Part shown: positions 34,855 to 44,542 of the stretch, in pieces
Layout: each line of letters begins with the position of its first letter
Numbering within the stretch: position 1 is the first letter of the stretch
Source: Xanthomonas arboricola pv. juglandis
Lineage (GTDB): Bacteria; Pseudomonadota; Gammaproteobacteria; Xanthomonadales; Xanthomonadaceae
Direction of reading: 5' to 3'
NCBI RefSeq assembly: GCF_001013475.1
Contig: NZ_JZEF01000005.1
Coordinates: 197,440 to 261,439 of the forward strand
DNA length: 64,000 nucleotides
Notes under the pieces: model-generated
Told to the model about the DNA's origin: nothing
Databases searched by the model: none
The model's input: only the letters and a program-made list of their open reading frames with translations
Position numbers and translations under genes: made by a program

Positions 34855-35193
34855 GGGCACGGCGAGTAAAGGAGCAACCGACGTTTTAGCCGAATTTGCC
34901 GCGCCTGTCTGCGCTGGCGCCCAATCCGCGCCGGTGACGACGTGGCCGAGGTTCAGTGGCGGTGTGCAGCCGATGGCAGCGGCCATCGGCTGCGCTGGCG
35001 ACAGGATCACAAGGATAGCGGCGGCCGGCAGACGTTCTTACGCCCGCACCACTGCTGCAGACACGCATTCGGTCGTGCCAGCAAACAGGACGCCACGGCC
35101 GAAGCGGCGCGATCGCCGCAGCGCTGGCACCCATCAGCCTGCCCCGACAACGGCGATCTGCACGGCCGGCACAAGCCGACCCTGCAGCGCCGA
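34855..35193. other. Gene-free interval between hflX and pncC
   Basis: The 339 bp between two minus-strand genes hold no frame with protein character on either strand. I saw no clear terminator, box or repeat in it. Confidence 0.45.
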
Positions 35194-36513
35194 TCACGAC
35201 TCCCAGTCTTCGCGACGATCGGGCAGCATCGCGCGCAGTGGCGCACCGTCGTCGCCGGCAGCCAGGCGCTCTGCCTCGACCATCGGCAGGTCGACGTCCA
35301 GCAACCAGCCGTCCTCGTCGGACTCCTCGCCGCGCACCACTTCCAGTTGATGCAACTTCGAGCGCAGACGGCCGGCCGACGGCGGCAACCGCAGTTGCCC
35401 GGTCACATGGCGCAGGTCCAGTCGCTGCCCGAGCGCATGCTGCAGTTCCTGCAGCCCGCGTCCGTCGCGCGCGGAGACCCACACGCGCTCGCGCCGCGCC
35501 TGGTCGGGAATGCCGTCCTGCGCATCGTGACGCACCTGCGCGCCTTCGATCTTGTCGATCTTGTTGAACACCAGCAGCTGCGGCAGATCGCCCGCACCCA
35601 CCGCATGCAGCACTTCATCGACCTGCTGGATGCGTTCCTCGCGCAGCGGGTCGGCCGCATCGACGATATGCAACAGCAGATCGGCGTCGCGCGCCTCGGA
35701 CAAGGTCGAACGGAACGCGGCGACCAGTTGGTGCGGCAGGTCGCGCACGAAGCCGACCGTGTCGGCCAGGATCGCACTGCCACCGGGCAGCGCGATACGG
35801 CGCACGGTGGGATCGAGCGTGGCGAACAACTGGTCGGCAACGTAGGCCTCCGCACCGGTCAAGGCGTTGAACAGCGTGGATTTGCCGGCATTGGTGTAAC
35901 CGACCAACGCAATCCGCGGCAGTTCGCTGCGCATGCGCGCGCGCCGCATCTGGGTGCGCTGCACCTCGACCTTTTCCAGCCGCTGCTGCAACTGCTCCAC
36001 CCGCTTCTGCAGCAGGCGACGGTCGGTTTCCAGCTGGGTTTCGCCAGGGCCGCGCAGGCCGATCGAACCACCGCGCTGACGCTCCAGGTGGGTCCAGCCG
36101 CGGACCAGCCGGGTGGCCATATGCCGCAACTGGGCCAGCTCCACCTGCAACTTGCCCTCGTGGCTGCGTGCCCGCTGCGCGAAGATGTCCAGGATCAGGC
36201 CAGTGCGGTCGATCACGCGCCGCTCCAGATAGCGCTCCAGATTGCGCTCCTGGCCCGGCGACAAGGTGTGGTTGACCAACACCAGATCCGCGCCGGTGGC
36301 CTCGGCAGCGGCCTTGATCTCTTCCAGCTTGCCGCTGCCGATCAGGGTCGACGGGTTCGGTTTGTCGATGCGCGCGGTGAGCGTGGCCGCCACCGTGGCG
36401 CCCGCCGACTTTGCAAGGTCGGCGAACTCCTCCAGCACATCCTCTTCGGCAGGCCCACCGGAGTGGGTCTGAATCAACAACGCGTGTTCACCCTTGCGTG
36501 AGCGATCAAACAC
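35194..36513 (-). CDS. hflX: Ribosome-associated GTPase HflX
   Basis: This 439-aa GTPase splits stalled 50S/70S ribosomes after stress. The N-terminal HflX domain (about 1-190) includes GSGKLEEIKAAAEATGADLV and a coiled coil around 150-190. The G domain has G1 GYTNAGKS at about 205-212, G3 DTVGFVRDLP and G4 NKID. It starts at GTG 36513 (MFDRSRKGEHALL), 11 bp after the hfq stop. The order miaA-hfq-hflX matches E. coli. Confidence 0.97.
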   Translation of the reverse strand: MFDRSRKGEHALLIQTHSGGPAEEDVLEEFADLAKSAGATVAATLTARIDKPNPSTLIGSGKLEEIKAAAEATGADLVLVNHTLSPGQERNLERYLERRVIDRTGLILDIFAQRARSHEGKLQVELAQLRHMATRLVRGWTHLERQRGGSIGLRGPGETQLETDRRLLQKRVEQLQQRLEKVEVQRTQMRRARMRSELPRIALVGYTNAGKSTLFNALTGAEAYVADQLFATLDPTVRRIALPGGSAILADTVGFVRDLPHQLVAAFRSTLSEARDADLLLHIVDAADPLREERIQQVDEVLHAVGAGDLPQLLVFNKIDKIEGAQVRHDAQDGIPDQARRERVWVSARDGRGLQELQHALGQRLDLRHVTGQLRLPPSAGRLRSKLHQLEVVRGEESDEDGWLLDVDLPMVEAERLAAGDDGAPLRAMLPDRREDWES

Positions 36514-36524
36514 GCACTACTCCA

Positions 36525-36803
36525 TTACTGCTCGACGTCGTCATCTTCCGCCTGGTTGCCTTCATTGGATTGCACATACCCACCACCTGGTCCCACGCGC
36601 ACATTGCGCGCCGGCACGACCGTGGAGATGGCGTGCTTGTAGACCATCTGACTCACGGTATTGCGCAGCAGGACCACGAACTGGTCGAACGACTCGATCG
36701 TGCCCTGCAGCTTGATGCCGTTGACCAGATACACAGAGACCGGCACCCGCTCGCGCCGCAGCGCGTTGAGGAATGGATCCTGTAAAGATTGCCCCTTAGC
36801 CAT
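36525..36803 (-). CDS. hfq: RNA chaperone Hfq
   Basis: This 92-aa Sm-like hexameric protein pairs small RNAs with mRNAs. Sm1 covers [20 protein letters not shown] and continues into [14 protein letters not shown]; Sm2 contains KHAISTVVP. The C-terminal tail after residue 70 is short and acidic. AGAGGAG lies 8 bp before ATG 36803, which decides this start over an upstream in-frame ATG. It is between miaA and hflX. Confidence 0.98.
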
Positions 36804-36880
36804 CGAAAACTCCTCTTCATTATTGTTCTTATAGTCCCGGTCGACACCTGCCATCCCCAGCCGGCCCCGGAAACGGGATG

Positions 36881-37864
36881 TTACACGCCTGAAGCCTGCC
36901 GTACAGCGGGACGTTGACCGAGGAAGCCGACAAGTGCGCTTTCCAATCGTTGGCCGTCATGCTCCGGGTCGAACCAGCGCGCGTCGAGCTCGCCACGCAG
37001 CCAGGTGAGTTGCCGCTTGGCCAGTTGACGGGTGGCCTGCACCGCCTTGTCGCGGAAATCGGCCAGGCGACCGGCCCCATCCAGATACTCCCAGGCCTGG
37101 CGGTACCCCACCGCGCGCACCGCGGGCAGATCCAGCGGCGCGGCGACCGCACGCAGTTGCGGCAGTGCCCGCAGACGTTCCACCTCGGCCAGGAAATCCT
37201 GCGCCAGCATCGTGTCCAGGCGCTGTTCGATGCGTGCATGCAGCACCGCGCGCTCGCGCGGCGCCAGCACCACCTTCAGCACCCGCACCGGCAAGCGCTG
37301 GCCCGGCGGCAGCGCCTGCCAGTAGCTGATCGGCCTGCCGCTGATGCGGTAGACCTCCAGGGCGCGCTGGATCCGCTGCGGATCGGTGGTATGGATCCGC
37401 GCCGCCGCGACCGGGTCGACGTCCGCCAGTCGTGCGTGCATCCGGGCCCAGCCAAGTTCGCCGGCTTCGGCTGCGATCGCCGCGCGCACCGCCGGGTCGG
37501 CCTCGGGCAACTGCGACAGCCCTTCCAGCAAGGCGCGGAAGTACAGCCCGGTGCCGCCGGCCAGAATCGGCAGCTTGCCGCGCGCCACGATTTGCTCGAT
37601 CGCCTGCCGCGCATCGCTGGCGAATTCCGCCGCCGAATAGATCTGCCAGGGCTCGCGCAGATCGATCAGGTGATGCGGCATCGCCGCGCGCATCGCCGCA
37701 TCCGGCTTGGCCGCGCCGATGTCCAGGCCGCGATACACCAGCGCCGAATCGACGCTGACGATCTCGCCGTTCCAGCGCTGCGCGGCGTCCAGTGCCAGCG
37801 CGGTCTTGCCGCTGGCGGTCGGCCCCATCAGCGCAATCGCCAGCGGGCGGCGGTCGGCCGGCAT
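36881..37864 (-). CDS. miaA: tRNA dimethylallyltransferase MiaA
   Basis: This 327-aa enzyme transfers a dimethylallyl group to A37 of tRNAs that read U-starting codons. The P-loop is [12 protein letters not shown] at about 12-23, followed by [17 protein letters not shown] with the acceptor-adenine Asp. [20 protein letters not shown] is near the middle. The ATG overlaps the folP stop codon by one base (TGATG), implying coupled translation. It leads into hfq after 77 bp. Confidence 0.97.
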
Positions 37865-38766
37865 CAGTCCTCGTCCGGCCAGCGAATGCCCGGTGCCGCC
37901 GGCGCGCTCACGCGCGGCAGCGGAATCGCCGCCATCGCGCTCCACACCTTCAGGGCATCCACGGTGGCGGCCACATCATGCACGCGCAGCAACATCGCGC
38001 CGCGCTGGGCGGCGATCAGATGCGCGGCGACCGAGCCGTATACGCGCTCAGCGGCGACCTGGCGCCCGGTTAGCTCGCCGATGCTGCGCTTGCGCGACAG
38101 CCCCGCCAGCACCGGCAGGCCAAACTCCTGCAGGCGCTGCAACTGCGCCAGCACGGTCAAATTATGCGTGGTGGTCTTGTCAAAGCCGAAACCCGGGTCG
38201 AGGATCAAGCGGCGCTTGTCGATCCCGGCCATTTCGGCCGCGAAGATGCGCTCGGCCAGGAAGCGATGCACCTCGGCCACCACGTCGTCATAGTGCGGCG
38301 CGTCCTGCATCGCATGCGGCGCGCTGCGTGCATGCATCAACACCACCGGCACCCGCAAGTCGGCTGCTGAATCCAGCGCGCCCGGCGAGCGCAGCGCATG
38401 CACGTCGTTGATCATGCCGGCGCCGGCCGCGACCGCCGCGCGCATCACCTCCGGCTTGTAGGTATCCACACTGATCGGCACGGTGGTTTGCTGCGCCAAT
38501 GCCTGGATCACCGGGATCACGCGCTGCAGTTCCTCCTCCAGCGATACCGGCGTGGCACCGGGACGGGTGGATTCACCACCGATATCCAGCACCGTAGCGC
38601 CTTGCTCGACCAGACCCAGGCCATGCGCGATGGCGGCCTCGCAACTTGCGTGCTGGCCGCCGTCGGAAAATGAGTCCGGCGTGACATTGACGATCCCCAT
38701 CACCTGCGGCGCATCCAGTCGCAGCTCGCGACCGGCGCAATCCAGCTTGAGGGCGGTGTCGAACAT
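37864..38766 (-). CDS. folP: Dihydropteroate synthase
   Basis: This 300-aa TIM-barrel enzyme joins para-aminobenzoate and the pterin pyrophosphate in folate synthesis; it is the sulfonamide target. The first signature is [16 protein letters not shown] (about 24-39) and the second [16 protein letters not shown] (about 58-73). Asp and Lys of the later strands are also present ([10 protein letters not shown]). ATG 38766 (MFDTALKLD) is preferred; the longer frame runs into the terminator of ftsH. The order ftsH-folP is widely conserved. Confidence 0.97.
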   Translation of the reverse strand: MFDTALKLDCAGRELRLDAPQVMGIVNVTPDSFSDGGQHASCEAAIAHGLGLVEQGATVLDIGGESTRPGATPVSLEEELQRVIPVIQALAQQTTVPISVDTYKPEVMRAAVAAGAGMINDVHALRSPGALDSAADLRVPVVLMHARSAPHAMQDAPHYDDVVAEVHRFLAERIFAAEMAGIDKRRLILDPGFGFDKTTTHNLTVLAQLQRLQEFGLPVLAGLSRKRSIGELTGRQVAAERVYGSVAAHLIAAQRGAMLLRVHDVAATVDALKVWSAMAAIPLPRVSAPAAPGIRWPDED

Positions 38767-38829
38767 CGATGGTGTCTCCTTGGATGGTTGCGATGAGCGC
38801 CGACAGGGCGATGCGGCGCTATAACGCAT

Positions 38830-38857
38830 CAAGGCCGGGAATCGCTTCCCGGCCTTG
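38830..38857 (-). terminator. Hairpin between ftsH and folP
   Basis: An 11-bp perfect stem, CAAGGCCGGGA (38830-38840) with TCCCGGCCTTG (38847-38857), has a 6-nt loop. There is no U-tract on the minus strand, so it may reduce rather than stop transcription from ftsH into folP. Confidence 0.5.
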
Positions 38858-38890
38858 ACGAATGCTGCTGCAGCTGACCGATGCGTTGGG

Positions 38891-40831
38891 TTACAGCTGC
38901 TCGGCCGGCCCGGCAATCGGCGGCAACGGACGCGGGCTACCCTTGTCATTGTTGTTGCCACCGTCCTTGTCGGACTTGCCCCAGCCTGCCGGCGGCGGCG
39001 GCTCGCGGCCTTCCATGATGGCGTCGATCTGCGGCACGTCGATGGTCTCGTACTGCAGCAGCAGCTGCGACATCGCATGCAGCTTGTCCAGGTTCTCGGT
39101 GAGGATCGCCTTGGTCTTGCTGTAGGCCTTGTCCAGGATCGAGCGCACCACTTCGTCGATCATGCGCGCGGTCTCGTCGGAGACGTTCTTGTGCTGAGTG
39201 ACCGAACGCCCCAGGAACACCTCGTCTTCTTCCTCGCCGTAGGCCACCGGGCCGAGCTCGTCGGATAGGCCCCACTTGGTCACCATGTTGCGCGCCATCT
39301 TGGTCGCACGCTCGATGTCATTGGACGCACCGGTGGTGACCTTGTCGCCGCCGAAGATCAGCTCTTCGGCAACGCGGCCGCCGTACAGCGAGCACAGCTG
39401 CGACTCGATCGCCACGCGGTTCATCGAGTAGCGGTCGCCTTCCGGCAAATACATCGTCACGCCCAGGGCGCGACCGCGCGGAATGATCGTGACCTTGTAG
39501 ACCGGGTCATGCTCGGGCACCAGACGGCCGACGATGGCGTGGCCTGCCTCGTGATAGGCGGTGAGCGTCTTCTCGTCCTCGCTCATGGCCATCGAGCGGC
39601 GCTCGGCACCCATCAGGATCTTGTCGCGGGCACGGTCGAAGTGGTCCATGCGGACTTCCTTCTCGCTGCCACGCGCGGCAAACAACGCCGCCTCGTTACA
39701 CAGGTTGGCCAGATCGGCACCGGAGAAGCCCGGCGTACCGCGTGCGATGACCATCGGCACCACGTCGTCGGCCAGCGGCAGCTTGCGCATGTGCACGCGC
39801 AGGATCTGCTCGCGGCCCTTGACGTCCGGCAGGCCGACCACGACCTGACGGTCGAAACGGCCCGGACGCAGCAGCGCCGGATCCAGCACGTCGGGACGGT
39901 TGGTCGCTGCTATCACGATCACGCCTTCGCCGCCTTCGAAACCATCCATCTCGACCAGCAACTGGTTCAGGGTCTGCTCGCGCTCGTCATGCCCGCCGCC
40001 GAGACCGGCGCCGCGATGACGGCCCACCGCATCGATTTCGTCGATGAAGATGATGCACGGCGCATGCTTCTTGGCCTGCTCGAACATGTCGCGTACGCGG
40101 CTGGCACCCACGCCGACGAACATTTCCACGAAGTCCGAGCCGGAAATGCTGAAGAACGGCACCTTGGCTTCGCCAGCGATCGCCTTGGCGAGCAGCGTCT
40201 TACCGGTACCCGGCGGGCCCACCATCAGCACGCCGCGCGGAATCTTGCCGCCCAGCTTGGTGAACTTGGTCGGGTCGCGCAGGAAATCGACCAGTTCGCC
40301 GACTTCTTCCTTGGCCTCGTCGCAGCCGGCAACGTCGGCAAAGGTGATCTTGACCTGGTCCTCGCCCTGCAGCTTGGCGCGCGACTTGCCGAAGCTCATC
40401 GCACCCTTGGCACCGCCGCCACCGCCCTGCATCTGGCGCATGATGAACAGCCAGAAGCCGATGATCAGGATGACCGGCAGGAAGTTGAGCACCAGCGACC
40501 AGAAGCCAGGCCCGGTGGAGGGCTTCTGGCGGGTCATTTCGATGTTCTTGCTATACAGCACGTCAACCAGCTTGTCGTCGCGCGGGCCGTAAACGGTGGC
40601 TTCGCTGCCGTCGGTGCGCTTGAAGCGGATCGCGTTGACCGCCAGGTTGGTCTCGTCGGTGTAGTCCACCGATTTAACACGGCCTGAGTCCACTTCCTTC
40701 AGGAACTGGGTGTAGGTGATCGAGTCGGGGCCGACACCGCCCGCCATCCGCGGCGAAAAGCTCTGGAAGACGACCATCAGCACAACCGCGACGACCACCC
40801 ACAGCAGCAGATTCTTGGTCAAGTCGTTCAT
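38891..40831 (-). CDS. ftsH: ATP-dependent zinc metalloprotease FtsH
   Basis: This 646-aa membrane-anchored hexameric protease degrades sigma32, LpxC-type and misfolded membrane proteins. Two transmembrane helices (about 6-25 and 105-125) flank a periplasmic domain. The AAA module has Walker A GPPGTGKT at about 204-211, Walker [12 protein letters not shown] and second-region [13 protein letters not shown]. The zinc site is HEAGH at about 425-429. The C terminus is the usual charged tail. ATG 40831 (MNDLTKNLL) is preferred over 40837. It is 60 bp after rlmE, as in E. coli. Confidence 0.98.
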   Translation of the reverse strand: MNDLTKNLLLWVVVAVVLMVVFQSFSPRMAGGVGPDSITYTQFLKEVDSGRVKSVDYTDETNLAVNAIRFKRTDGSEATVYGPRDDKLVDVLYSKNIEMTRQKPSTGPGFWSLVLNFLPVILIIGFWLFIMRQMQGGGGGAKGAMSFGKSRAKLQGEDQVKITFADVAGCDEAKEEVGELVDFLRDPTKFTKLGGKIPRGVLMVGPPGTGKTLLAKAIAGEAKVPFFSISGSDFVEMFVGVGASRVRDMFEQAKKHAPCIIFIDEIDAVGRHRGAGLGGGHDEREQTLNQLLVEMDGFEGGEGVIVIAATNRPDVLDPALLRPGRFDRQVVVGLPDVKGREQILRVHMRKLPLADDVVPMVIARGTPGFSGADLANLCNEAALFAARGSEKEVRMDHFDRARDKILMGAERRSMAMSEDEKTLTAYHEAGHAIVGRLVPEHDPVYKVTIIPRGRALGVTMYLPEGDRYSMNRVAIESQLCSLYGGRVAEELIFGGDKVTTGASNDIERATKMARNMVTKWGLSDELGPVAYGEEEDEVFLGRSVTQHKNVSDETARMIDEVVRSILDKAYSKTKAILTENLDKLHAMSQLLLQYETIDVPQIDAIMEGREPPPPAGWGKSDKDGGNNNDKGSPRPLPPIAGPAEQL

Positions 40832-40891
40832 CCTCATTGGCTCCGGTGCCCTCTACTCTTCAATTCTTGAAACACGGTGGTCATTGGCAGC

Positions 40892-41524
40892 TTACTTGAT
40901 CTGGGCACGCTTGCCCTGACCGAGCGCATAAACTTCCGGGGAGCGCTTGCGCGAGGCCGCCGGCTTGCGAATCGTCACCTTGTCATAGCGGCGGCGAAGC
41001 TCACGAATGTAGTCGTCGGACCCGACACCCTGGAACAGCTTGATCAAGAACGCCCCGCCCGGTTTGAGGTGGGTGTCGGCAAATTCCATCGCCAGTTCCG
41101 CCAGGTGCATCATCCGCGGTTGGTCGACCGCATCCATGCCACTCTTATTGGGGGCCATATCGGACAGCACAAGGTCCACCGGCACATCGCCCAGCATCGC
41201 CTCGAATTCCGATAGGACGGTTTGCTCCCTGAAGTCGCCGTGAAGGAACTCCACGCCGGCCAGCGGCGGCATCTCCAGGATATCCAGCGCCACCACCCTG
41301 CCGCTGTCGCCCATGGACTTGCGCACCTGCTGCGACCAGCCGCCCGGCGCCGCGCCCAGGTCGACCACCACCATGCCCGGCTTGAGCAGGCGGTCGCGCT
41401 GGAGCAGTTCTTCCAGCTTGTAGGCCGCACGCGAGCGCATGCCTTCGGCCTGCGCCTTCTTGACGAACGGATCGGCGAAGTGTTCCTTGAGCCAGCGCTG
41501 GCTGCTTTTACTACGGGAAGGCAT
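40892..41524 (-). CDS. rlmE: 23S rRNA 2'-O-methyltransferase RlmE (FtsJ/RrmJ)
   Basis: This 210-aa SAM-dependent enzyme methylates U2552 of 23S rRNA in the 50S subunit. SRAAYKLEELL (about 32-42), the SAM-binding VVDLGAAPGGWSQ, LSDMAPNKSG and the Lys of AFLIKLFQG give the K-D-K tetrad environment of the family. ATG 41524 (MPSRSKSSQRWL) is used. It is divergent from yhbY and upstream of ftsH, the conserved arrangement. Confidence 0.97.
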   Translation of the reverse strand: MPSRSKSSQRWLKEHFADPFVKKAQAEGMRSRAAYKLEELLQRDRLLKPGMVVVDLGAAPGGWSQQVRKSMGDSGRVVALDILEMPPLAGVEFLHGDFREQTVLSEFEAMLGDVPVDLVLSDMAPNKSGMDAVDQPRMMHLAELAMEFADTHLKPGGAFLIKLFQGVGSDDYIRELRRRYDKVTIRKPAASRKRSPEVYALGQGKRAQIK

Positions 41525-41589
41525 CGGCAAAGGGGTCTGAACGGGTCGCCATGATACCCTGAACACCCTTTGCTTCCCTTTGATCCTGC

Positions 41590-41895
41590 ATGTCCATTGT
41601 TCTCACCTCCGCCCAGAACCGTTTCCTGCGCGGCCAGGCCCACGATCTCAAGGCACTGCTGCAAACCGGCGGCAAAGGGGTCACGCCGGCATTTCTGGCC
41701 GAACTCGAGGAAGTGCTCGAGCGCCACGAACTGATCAAGGTGAAGGTGACATCGAAGGATCGCGAGGCCCGTGACGCCATGATCGCCGAACTGACCGAGA
41801 AGACCGGCAGCGCGCTGGTGCAGCGGATCGGCCATGTCGCCATCCTGTACCGCCCCAGCAAGGAAAAGCGTCAGATCGTGCTGCCGCGCGGCTGA
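41590..41895 (+). CDS. yhbY: Ribosome assembly RNA-binding protein YhbY
   Basis: This 101-aa CRM-domain protein associates with pre-50S particles. It begins LTSAQNRFLRGQAHDLKALL, has the GxxG-type RNA-binding loop region (GKGVTPAF) and ends near IGHVAILYRPSKEKRQIVLP. The gene is divergent from rlmE with 65 bp between start codons, the usual neighbourhood. Confidence 0.96.
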   Translation: MSIVLTSAQNRFLRGQAHDLKALLQTGGKGVTPAFLAELEEVLERHELIKVKVTSKDREARDAMIAELTEKTGSALVQRIGHVAILYRPSKEKRQIVLPRG

Positions 41896-41910
41896 CCCGA
41901 CGAGTTCGAC

Positions 41911-42291
41911 ATGCCTTTAAGCCAGGAACACCCCGACTACACCTATGCGCTGCGCGCGGCCGATGGCCGCCATGCCAAGGTCAACGACCAGATTCTGCAG
42001 CGCAGCTTCATCCTGATGCCCGACGAGCTGGTGGAAGGCTGGCCGGTCTCCGGCCTGGAACAACTCCAGGTCGCGCATATGGACGCGGTGCTGGCGCTCG
42101 CCCCGGCGGTGATCCTGCTCGGCACCGGCGAGCGGCAGCAGTTCCCGAAGACGGACGTGCTGGCAGCGTGCCTGACCCGCGGCATCGGCCTGGAAGCGAT
42201 GACCAATGCGGCCGCGGCGCGCACCTACAACGTGCTGGCCAGCGAAGGCCGCCGGGTGGCACTGGCGATGATTCTGGAAGGCCGGGATTAG
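41911..42291 (+). CDS. Mth938-like domain protein (DUF498)
   Basis: This 126-aa protein is a single Mth938-like alpha/beta domain, the same fold as mitochondrial complex I assembly factor NDUFAF3. Typical stretches are QRSFILMPDELVEGWPV, PAVILLGTGERQQFP, GIGLEAMTNAAAARTYN and the C-terminal AMILEG. Its cellular role in bacteria is not settled. It starts 15 bp after yhbY. Its TAG stop codon falls inside a GGGATT-type repeat array, so the last codons (GRD) come from or abut the repeat. Confidence 0.88.
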   Translation: MPLSQEHPDYTYALRAADGRHAKVNDQILQRSFILMPDELVEGWPVSGLEQLQVAHMDAVLALAPAVILLGTGERQQFPKTDVLAACLTRGIGLEAMTNAAAARTYNVLASEGRRVALAMILEGRD

Positions 42292-42312
42292 GGAGTCGGG
42301 ATTGGGGATTTG
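42284..42312. repeat. GGGATT-type array covering a stop codon
   Basis: GGGATTAGGGAGTCGGGATTGGGGATTT is three to four imperfect heptamers. The TAG of the Mth938-domain gene (42289-42291) lies in the first unit. An inverted array starts at 42432. Confidence 0.75.
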
Positions 42313-42384
42313 CAACTGCAGGCTGGAGCAGATGTCGCTCTCATGCCAGCGGCAGTAGCGACACCTCAAACAATTTCCCAGCCA

Positions 42385-42414
42385 CTGTCAGCGTCTTGTA
42401 AGTAGCGCTGACAG
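42385..42414. terminator. Hairpin between two convergent genes
   Basis: A 9-bp perfect stem, CTGTCAGCG (42385-42393) with CGCTGACAG (42406-42414), has a 12-nt loop and no U-tract. It lies between the Mth938-domain gene and nlpD, inside the pair of inverted heptamer arrays. Confidence 0.45.
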
Positions 42415-42431
42415 CCCAGCGCCGTTGCCGT

Positions 42432-42462
42432 TGCGAATCCCAAATCCCGAATCCCGATTCAC
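42432..42462. repeat. GAATCCC-type array ending at the nlpD stop codon
   Basis: GCGAATCCCAAATCCCGAATCCCGATTCA is in inverted orientation to the array at 42284. On the minus strand it begins with TGAATCGGG, whose first three bases are the stop codon of nlpD (42461-42459). Confidence 0.8.
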
Positions 42463-43235
42463 TTTTTAGGCAGATACAGCAACGGATCCACCGGCTTGCC
42501 GTTGTAGCGGATCTCGAAGTGCAGCATGTCGCGGGCGGCGCCGCTGCGGCCCATCTCGGCGATCTGCTGGCCGGCCTTGACGCTCTGGCCTTCGTTGAGC
42601 AGGCGCTTGCGGTTGTGTCCGTAGGCGGACAGCCACTGGTCGTTGTGCTTGATGATGATCAGCTCGCCGTAGCCGACCAGGCCGGCGCCGGAGTACACCA
42701 CCACACCGTCGGCCGCGGCACGTACCGCCTGCCCGCTGGCGCCGGCGATATCCACGCCCTGCTTGGTGGTCTCGCCGCTGACGAAGGTGCCGACCACCAC
42801 GCCATCGGCCGGCCAGCGCCACGGAAATCCGCTGCTGACCGGTGCTGCGATCGGGGCACTCGGGCGCGGCGGAACCACCGTGCCGGCGCTGGAGCTGCTG
42901 CCGCCCGGCCTGCTGGCTCCGGGCGGATAGAGCTTAAGGGTCTGGCCGGGATAGATGGTGTTCGGCGAGGACAGGCCATTCCAGGCCGCCAGATCCGGCG
43001 CGGTGATATTGGTGCGGCGCGAGATGGCGTACAGCGTGTCGCCGCGCTGCACGGTGATGGTCGCACCCGGGCGCGGCACCGACGGACGCGGCGCCGCGGA
43101 CGGACGCGCGGACGCCGAACCACCGCCGGCTCCGGGCGAGCGCACTACCGTGGCGCTGCTGCAGGCGCCCAGCCCGACGGCGACTGCGAGCAGGACTGCT
43201 GTCTTACGTACCGAATTCATCTGCAACTTGCTCAT
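42459..43235 (-). CDS. nlpD: NlpD-type lipoprotein: LysM plus degenerate LytM (M23) domain
   Basis: This 258-aa outer-membrane lipoprotein probably activates an amidase that splits septal peptidoglycan. The lipobox is VGLGAC. LysM (about 58-103, ITVQRGDTLYAISRRTN to GQTLKLYP) binds peptidoglycan, then a Ser/Pro-rich linker leads to the LytM domain (about 135-258). In LytM the zinc ligands are lost: KQGVDIAG replaces H-x-G-x-D, and MLHFEIR replaces the H-x-H motif, so it should be catalytically dead like E. coli NlpD. ATG 43235 overlaps the preceding stop (ATGA). E. coli has rpoS next; here the neighbour downstream is a convergent gene instead. Confidence 0.92.
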   Translation of the reverse strand: MSKLQMNSVRKTAVLLAVAVGLGACSSATVVRSPGAGGGSASARPSAAPRPSVPRPGATITVQRGDTLYAISRRTNITAPDLAAWNGLSSPNTIYPGQTLKLYPPGASRPGGSSSSAGTVVPPRPSAPIAAPVSSGFPWRWPADGVVVGTFVSGETTKQGVDIAGASGQAVRAAADGVVVYSGAGLVGYGELIIIKHNDQWLSAYGHNRKRLLNEGQSVKAGQQIAEMGRSGAARDMLHFEIRYNGKPVDPLLYLPKK

Positions 43236-43846
43236 CCGTTGGTTGTCTTCCACACCAGCCAGCCTGCTCCCACCGCCAGGACGGCCATGGCCACCCAGCC
43301 CAGCGGCTCGATCCAGCGATGCAACGCGGCCTCGGCACGCGCCCCACCCAGCCGGATCGCGCCGGCCACCAGATACACGCGCTTGCCGCGCCCCACCAGC
43401 ATGCTGGCGATGAAGGGCAGGATCGGCACGCCGACCACGCCCGAGGCCCAGGTAAAGATCTTCAAAGGAATCGGGGTGAAGCCCACCAGCACCAGCGCCC
43501 AGAAGGCCTTCCACGGTGAATCGGCGACCAGCGTGCGCAGCGTCTCGATCTGCGCCTGGATCTTGGCGCTCCAGCCCAGCCATTCGATCAGCGGCTGCAA
43601 TGCGGCGAAGGCGAAATGGCCCAGCAGATAACCGACCAGCGCACCGCAGACCGAGCCGATCAGGCTCAGGGTAGCGAACCACAATGCGCGCCTGGGTTCG
43701 GCCAGCGACATCGGTGCCAGCATCACCTCCGGCGGCACCGGGAAGATGAAACCTTCCACAAAACTGAGGCCGGTCAGCAGCGCCGGAGCGCGGCGATTGC
43801 GCGACCAACGAATGGCCACGTCGTACAACGGCCCGAAGATCTTCAT
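43232..43846 (-). CDS. VTT-domain (YqaA/DedA-like) membrane protein
   Basis: This 204-aa inner-membrane protein has the VTT fold: FVEGFIFPVPPEVMLAPM is the re-entrant Pro-containing loop, followed by SLIGSVCGALVGYLLGHF and VLVGFTPIPLKIFTWASG. Proteins of this kind are implicated in lipid scrambling and membrane homeostasis. It lies between pcm and nlpD, a place with no such gene in E. coli, and overlaps nlpD by ATGA and is 18 bp from pcm, so it belongs to the surE-pcm-nlpD operon. Confidence 0.85.
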   Translation of the reverse strand: MKIFGPLYDVAIRWSRNRRAPALLTGLSFVEGFIFPVPPEVMLAPMSLAEPRRALWFATLSLIGSVCGALVGYLLGHFAFAALQPLIEWLGWSAKIQAQIETLRTLVADSPWKAFWALVLVGFTPIPLKIFTWASGVVGVPILPFIASMLVGRGKRVYLVAGAIRLGGARAEAALHRWIEPLGWVAMAVLAVGAGWLVWKTTNG

Positions 43847-43864
43847 CGAGAAACTCTCATGGAT

Positions 43865-44542
43865 TCAATCCAGCATGCCCGACAACAGCGGGACGAACGT
43901 GACCGGCGCCAGAACCTGCTGCTCGATCGCGCCGTCGGCAGCGCGCGTGAGTTGCACCAGTGACTGCGACGAGGCGCCACCGACCGGCGCGACCAGCCGC
44001 CCGCCGACCGCCAACTGATCGACCAGCGCGTCGACCAGGGCCGGGGCGGCGGCGGTGACCACGATGGCATCGTAGGGGCCATGTTCGGGCCAGCCGATGC
44101 GGCCGTCGTCGTGCTTGCTGCGCACATTCATGCCCAGATGGCGGAAGCGCTTGCGCGCCTGCCGCAGCAGGTCGCCGATGCGCTCGACGGTGTACACCTC
44201 CAGCCCCAGCGCGGCGAGGATCGCGCCCTGGTAGCCGGAGCCGGTGCCCACTTCGAGCACTTTAGTCGGGCCGACCTGCAGCACCGCCTCGGTCATGCGC
44301 GCGACCACCCAGGGCTGCGAGATGGTCTGGCCGTGGCCGATCGGCAGGGCGGTGTCTTCGTAGGCACGCGAAGCCAGCGCTTCGTCGATGAACAAATGGC
44401 GCGGCACGGTGCGCACCGCGTTGAGCGTCGCTTCGTCCTGGATGCCGGCCTCGCGCAGGCGCTCGACCAGCCGGTCGCGCACGCGTTGCGAGGTCATGCC
44501 GATCCCGACCGATTCCGGTTGCAGACGCAGCCTCGGCGTCAT
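43865..44542 (-). CDS. pcm: Protein-L-isoaspartate O-methyltransferase
   Basis: This 225-aa enzyme methylates isoaspartyl residues to start protein repair. The family signatures are [20 protein letters not shown], the invariant [15 protein letters not shown] and the SAM-binding motif [35 protein letters not shown] is the post-motif region. Its ATG overlaps the surE stop by ATGA. The order surE-pcm-nlpD is conserved in gammaproteobacteria. Confidence 0.97.
   Translation of the reverse strand: MTPRLRLQPESVGIGMTSQRVRDRLVERLREAGIQDEATLNAVRTVPRHLFIDEALASRAYEDTALPIGHGQTISQPWVVARMTEAVLQVGPTKVLEVGTGSGYQGAILAALGLEVYTVERIGDLLRQARKRFRHLGMNVRSKHDDGRIGWPEHGPYDAIVVTAAAPALVDALVDQLAVGGRLVAPVGGASSQSLVQLTRAADGAIEQQVLAPVTFVPLLSGMLD

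Noticed and set aside
42292..42458. Small mobile element bounded by the inverted heptamer arrays
   Set aside because: No target duplication or conserved internal sequence can be shown from one copy, and the third array (58133-58182) stands alone, so the arrays are reported as repeats only.
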